From: a virus
Direction: 5' to 3' (one strand)
Virus record (IMG/VR): IMGVR_UViG_3300030328_002122
Location: 366-64,365 of that record
Length of the DNA: 64,000 bases
Of the stretch, positions 60,300 to 64,000 are shown piece after piece. The notes beneath the pieces were generated by a model. That model did no database searches and was not told where the DNA came from. It saw nothing but the letters and a program-made list of their open reading frames with translations. Each line of letters opens with the position of its first letter. Positions within the stretch are counted from its first letter, which is position 1. A program made the translations under genes and the position numbers.

Positions 60300-61999
60300 T
60301 AACATTTGAAAAGGTTAGATGGAAAAACTTTCTATCTACAGGCAATAACTTTACCGAAATCGTATTAAATGAAAATCATTCTACTCTTATAATAGGGGAG
60401 AATGGTTCTGGTAAATCTACTATTCTTGATGCATTATGTTTTGGATTATTTAACAAACCATTTCGTAGTATATCAAAAGGACAGTTAGTAAATTCTGTAA
60501 ACAATGGTGGTACAGAAGTACAAGTAGAATTTAGTATTGGTAAGAAAAGTGTTCGTGTTGTTCGTGGCATCAAACCTACTAAGTTTGAAGTATATGTAGA
60601 TGATAACATGATTAATCAAGATGCAAATGCAAGAGATTATCAGAAACATTTAGAACAACAAATACTAGGATTAAACTATAGATCTTTTACACAAGTTGTT
60701 ATACTTGGTAGTTCAACTTTTGTTCCATTTATGCAACTATCAACAAAGGCCCGTAGAGAGGTTGTAGAAGATATATTAGATATAAAGATATTCTCTCTTA
60801 TGAACTTTTTATTAAAGAATAAAAATAAAGAGTTAACAGAAGAAACAAGAACTGTAGATAATGAACGTGAACTTACTATAGAAAAGATAAGATTACAGGA
60901 AAGATTTATTACAGAAGTAAGTGACAGTAAGTCTAATATTGTATCAGAGAATATACAACAACTTGATACTAACAATCAATCCATAAAAATGAAAGAAGTG
61001 GATTTAGAAACTTACAATAGTAAAATTTTTCAATTAGAATTATCTGGTAAAGATATTATAGAAAAGAAACTAAAGAAACTTAGTAAAACAGAAGCTGCAC
61101 TTACAAACAAAAAGTCTGACCATGAAAAACAAATAGAGTTTTTTAATCAGAATGATATATGTCCTACTTGTGAACAAACAATAACAGATGTTACGAAAAC
61201 AAATCAAATCAATAGTAGAAAACAAAAGATTGATGAAATATCAAAAGCAATAGAAGAAATATCTAAACTAGAAAATAAAGAACAAAGTGAACTGGATAAT
61301 ATATTAGCTAAACTGGAAGAAGCAAGATCTTATGATGTAGAGATTGCAAAGATAAAGTCTAGTATTAGTGAGTTGGTCAAGTTCAACAAGAAGTTACAAA
61401 AAGATATTGATGACTATAACTCTAGTTCTATATCAGAAGAAGATAAAGAGAAACTTGCAAAACTAAAAGGTAGATTAGAACATATAGAAGAACAAAAGAT
61501 GAAACTTAAAGAAGATAAGTTTTATATTGATGTTGCAAGAGAGTTACTACAGGATAGTGGTATTAAAACGAAGATTGTAAAACAATACTTACCTATTATG
61601 AATAAGTTGGTAAATACTTATCTTTCTAGTATGGATTTTTATGTTAACTTTAACATTGATGAAAACTTTAATGAAACAATCAAGTCAAGATTTAGAGATG
61701 AATTTTCTTATGCATCATTTTCTGAAGGTGAAAAGATGAGAATAGACCTTGCATTATTGTTTACTTGGAGAGCTGTCGCAAAGATGAAAAACTCTACAAA
61801 TACTAATCTACTTATACTAGATGAAATATTTGACAGTTCATTAGATACAACTGGTACAGATGATTTTCTGAAGATACTGAATACATTTAGTGACCAGAAT
61901 GTATTTGTCATATCTCATAAACAAGATATACTATACGATAAATTCAGAAGCACAATTAAATTTGAAAAGAATAGGAATTTTAGTCATGTTGTTACTTAA
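60296..61999 (+). CDS. gp46: Recombination nuclease subunit gp46 (Rad50-like ATPase)
   Basis: 567 residues (T4 gp46 is 560), SMC/Rad50-type ATPase. Walker A is GENGSGKST (34-42). A long coiled coil surrounds the zinc hook CPTC (C289, C292). The ABC signature FSEGEK lies near 474 and Walker B LLILDE near 503-508, followed by the switch His region VISHKQD near 539. It pairs with gp47 to process ends for recombination-dependent replication. The last 14 bases overlap the methyltransferase start. Confidence 0.97.
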   Translation: MITFEKVRWKNFLSTGNNFTEIVLNENHSTLIIGENGSGKSTILDALCFGLFNKPFRSISKGQLVNSVNNGGTEVQVEFSIGKKSVRVVRGIKPTKFEVYVDDNMINQDANARDYQKHLEQQILGLNYRSFTQVVILGSSTFVPFMQLSTKARREVVEDILDIKIFSLMNFLLKNKNKELTEETRTVDNERELTIEKIRLQERFITEVSDSKSNIVSENIQQLDTNNQSIKMKEVDLETYNSKIFQLELSGKDIIEKKLKKLSKTEAALTNKKSDHEKQIEFFNQNDICPTCEQTITDVTKTNQINSRKQKIDEISKAIEEISKLENKEQSELDNILAKLEEARSYDVEIAKIKSSISELVKFNKKLQKDIDDYNSSSISEEDKEKLAKLKGRLEHIEEQKMKLKEDKFYIDVARELLQDSGIKTKIVKQYLPIMNKLVNTYLSSMDFYVNFNIDENFNETIKSRFRDEFSYASFSEGEKMRIDLALLFTWRAVAKMKNSTNTNLLILDEIFDSSLDTTGTDDFLKILNTFSDQNVFVISHKQDILYDKFRSTIKFEKNRNFSHVVT

Positions 62000-63434
62000 T
62001 GGTGATTGCATTGAACAAATGCAAAAATTAATTGATGATGGTGTACAAGTAGATTCTGTAGTTACAGATCCACCTTATCATCTTACATCTATTGTAGAAA
62101 GATTTGGTAAAGAAGGTTCTGCACCAGCACAAGAAGGAACTGATGGTGCATTTGCACGAGCATCAAAAGGTTTTATGGGTAAAGAATGGGATGGTGGAGA
62201 TATTGCATTTCGTCAAGAAACTTGGGAACTTGCATATAAACTTTTGAAGCCAGGTGGACATTTACTTGCCTTTTCTGCATCTAGAAATTATCATAGAATG
62301 GCAGTTGCAATAGAAGATGCTGGTTTTGAAATTCGTGACCAAATTATGTGGATATATGGAAGTGGTTTTCCAAAGAGTTTGAATATAGGAAAGGGTGTTG
62401 ATAAGAAACAAGGTAATGAGAGAGAAGTTGTGGGAACAATAGAAAGAGGTAGTGTTGAAGATGCGATTGCAAAGGGTGTAGGATATACTGCTGACCCAGC
62501 AAATCAAAACAACAAAGCGATATTTGGATATGGAACTGAAACATTAACAAAAGGTAATTCTGAATGGGAAGGTTGGGGTACTGCACTTAAGCCTGCACAC
62601 GAACCTATTGTGATGGCAAGAAAACCTTTATCAGAAAAGTCTATTGTAGATAATGTATTGAAACATGGAACTGGTGGTATTAATATTGATGGCTGTAGAA
62701 TAGAAGGTAATGATGCAAAATATCCAGATACGAATCCAGATTTTCGTGATCAAGGTAAAAAGTCAAAAGAGGCTATAGGTATTAATAAACTAAGTTTTGG
62801 TCAAGTGCAAGATGCAAAAAGAAAAGAAATAGAAAAAGAAGAAAATAATCTTGGTAGATTCCCTGCTAATGTAATGCATGATGGTAGTGATGTTGTGGAA
62901 GATATATTTCCAACGACTTCTAAATCTGCTGGTGGTGGTGGAAGTAAAACTGTAAGTCCAAGTGATAATGTTTATCAAGGTGGTTGGGGTCATAAGGAAT
63001 ATGATAAGACAGTTGGTTTTGGAGATGAGGGTTCAGCTGCAAGATATTTCTATTGTCCAAAGGTATCGAAAGAGGAAAGAAATAGAGGATTAGACCATCT
63101 ACCAACAAAGAAAACGTCAAGTATGTCTGGACGCAGAGATGCACATGATATGGAAGGATATAGTATAGACAATGATGTTACAGGAAGATTTGTAACAGAA
63201 AGAAAGAATGTACACCCTACAGTAAAACCAATTGAACTGATGAAATATCTTTGTAGATTAGTTACACCAAAAGGCGGTACAGTTCTTGATCCATTTATGG
63301 GAAGTGGTTCTACAGGAATGGCTGCAAAAGATGAGGGTTTTGATTTTATCGGTATTGAAAAAGAAGAAGAGTATTTTGAAATCTCACAATCAAGAATTAA
63401 AGTTACTGCACCTTTAATGGAATTTTTCTCTTGA
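61986..63434 (+). CDS. DNA adenine/cytosine-N4 methyltransferase (beta class)
   Basis: 482 residues from ATG 61986 (MLLLNGDCIEQM), with TAGGAA ten bases upstream; longer upstream frames are improbable because they run into gene 46. The catalytic motif DPPY is near residues 28-31 and the AdoMet-binding motif FMGSGSTG is near 440, that is IV before I, the beta order. Between them lies a long recognition-type region with 'INIDGCRIEG' and GRFPANVMHD, phrases typical of phage adenine methyltransferases. No cognate restriction enzyme is adjacent, so it probably protects phage DNA or marks it. It is not part of the usual T4 47-46-45 order. Confidence 0.88.
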   Translation: MLLLNGDCIEQMQKLIDDGVQVDSVVTDPPYHLTSIVERFGKEGSAPAQEGTDGAFARASKGFMGKEWDGGDIAFRQETWELAYKLLKPGGHLLAFSASRNYHRMAVAIEDAGFEIRDQIMWIYGSGFPKSLNIGKGVDKKQGNEREVVGTIERGSVEDAIAKGVGYTADPANQNNKAIFGYGTETLTKGNSEWEGWGTALKPAHEPIVMARKPLSEKSIVDNVLKHGTGGINIDGCRIEGNDAKYPDTNPDFRDQGKKSKEAIGINKLSFGQVQDAKRKEIEKEENNLGRFPANVMHDGSDVVEDIFPTTSKSAGGGGSKTVSPSDNVYQGGWGHKEYDKTVGFGDEGSAARYFYCPKVSKEERNRGLDHLPTKKTSSMSGRRDAHDMEGYSIDNDVTGRFVTERKNVHPTVKPIELMKYLCRLVTPKGGTVLDPFMGSGSTGMAAKDEGFDFIGIEKEEEYFEISQSRIKVTAPLMEFFS

Positions 63435-63453
63435 AATTAGTTTTAAAAACATA

Positions 63454-63482
63454 TTGACAATGTTATTAGAACATGATATAGT
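63454..63482 (+). promoter_or_regulatory. Sigma70-type promoter for the DUF932 gene
   Basis: TTGACA (63454-63459), a 17-base spacer and TATAGT (63477-63482). The 12 bases ACATATTGACAA are shared with the gene 55 promoter. It implies early or middle expression by the host polymerase. Confidence 0.8.
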
Positions 63483-63519
63483 GATTCTATAATCAATTGA
63501 ATAGAGGAAAATATAGATA

Positions 63520-64000
63520 ATGGCTCATGAATTAGAAATAGTAGATGGAAAAGCACAAATGGCATATGTTGGTGAATTGCCATGGCATGGTCTTGGTACT
63601 AAAGTAGAAAATGATATTACACCAGACCAATTCCAAAAAGTTGCTGGACTAGATTGGACAGTTGAAAAACAAGATATGTATACTGTCAATGGTGTTAAAG
63701 TGCCTAATAAACAAGCACTAGTTCGTTCATCTGATAATAAAGTTTTAGATACTGTAGGTTCTGGTTGGAATCCAGTTCAAAACTCTGAAGCATTTGATTT
63801 TTTCCAAGAGTATGTAATGGCTGGTGACATGGAAATGCACACAGCAGGATCACTAAAAGATGGTCAGTTAGTTTGGGCACTTGCAAAAACAAACGAATCT
63901 TTTGAGTTATTTAAGGGTGATGTTACAGAGAATTTCTTTCTGTTTACTAATCCACATCAGTTTGGAAAAGCAATCAATATTAGAATGACACCAATTCGTG
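63520..64000 (+). CDS. DUF932-type protein, 5' part only (runs off the window)
   Basis: The frame opens at ATG 63520 behind AGAGGAAA and stays open for 160 codons to the window end. The beginning 'AHELEIVDGKAQMAYVGELP' and PWHGLGT is the signature start of the DUF932 phage/plasmid-like protein family (TIGR03299 type), with 'LVRSSDNKVLDTVGSGWNPV' and 'VWALAKTNESFELFKGDVTE' as further family phrases. These proteins are frequent in phages and plasmids and of unknown function; a role in DNA replication or defence evasion has only been guessed. Only about half is visible. Confidence 0.85.
   Translation, partial: MAHELEIVDGKAQMAYVGELPWHGLGTKVENDITPDQFQKVAGLDWTVEKQDMYTVNGVKVPNKQALVRSSDNKVLDTVGSGWNPVQNSEAFDFFQEYVMAGDMEMHTAGSLKDGQLVWALAKTNESFELFKGDVTENFFLFTNPHQFGKAINIRMTPIR

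Noticed and set aside
10690-60350. Frequent Pro-Gly and Thr-Gly written CCA-GGC or ACA-GGC though Gly is otherwise mostly GGT/GGA
   Set aside because: Noticeable by eye, but CCAGGT and ACAGGT also occur and I could not count them; no mechanism is supported.
61890-61985. Longer N terminus for the methyltransferase
   Set aside because: Would overlap gene 46 by 110 bases; the ATG at 61986 has a proper ribosome site and starts the MLLLNGDC opening expected for this family.
1-64000. CRISPR arrays, insertion sequences, integrase or attachment sites
   Set aside because: None seen: no spaced direct repeats, no transposase or integrase motifs; the only tandem repeats are coding shaft repeats.

Overview
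The window is a 64-kb piece of an AT-rich, T4-like tailed phage (contractile tail). The evidence is a nearly complete T4-type morphogenesis set in the order used by marine T4-like phages: baseplate genes 25, 6 and 8; neck, terminase, tail and head genes 13-14-15-16-17-18-19-20-67-68-21-22-23; then recombination and late-transcription genes uvsY, uvsW, 55, 47 and 46. The base composition, the long blocks of Asn/Gly/Ser/Thr-rich fibre genes and this gene order resemble phages of marine bacteria (cyanophages, SAR11 phages). The host is inference only: no photosynthesis or other host-diagnostic gene lies in the window. All genes read on the + strand except one small HNH-like gene at 45763-46062. 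No stretch over 300 bases lacks a gene.

Layout: 1-10500 holds a PAAR spike tip, an SNase-type nuclease, baseplate wedge genes (25, 6, a probable gene 7, 8) and a small fibre cluster between genes 7 and 8. 10500-17100 is one giant DUF4815-type baseplate/fibre gene (2197 aa). 17100-41250 is about 24 kb of tail-fibre and adhesin genes built from duplicated modules: 10-residue shaft repeats, FTGNGS-type beta repeats, 'PKFFDVV' modules, two tail-assembly-chaperone-like genes, a cupredoxin-like domain and three LamG-like domains. 41260-54230 is the conserved neck, terminase, tail and head block, closed by a strong intrinsic terminator. 54300-56270 is an accessory islet: an orphan class II aminoacyl-tRNA-synthetase-like core, a micro-ORF, a two-helix membrane protein, a strange tRNA, a tail-completion-like gene and a possible small structured RNA. 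56270-64000 holds uvsY, uvsW, an unknown acidic protein, 55, 47, 46, a beta-class DNA methyltransferase and the start of a DUF932-type gene.

Regulation: twelve exact TATAAATA boxes lie on the + strand, all between genes or over a stop codon, just upstream of structural genes. This is the T4 late-promoter consensus and fits the presence of gene 55, the late sigma factor. Two good sigma70-type promoters with 17-nt spacers drive gene 55 and the DUF932 gene, so host-polymerase transcription of gene 55 would feed the late programme.

The most unusual item is the tRNA at 55429-55517. It has a Leu-like class II body with a long variable arm, but a GTT (Asn) anticodon, G73 and a U1-A72 pair. It lies 0.3 kb from an Asp/AsnRS-like catalytic core that has no anticodon-binding domain.
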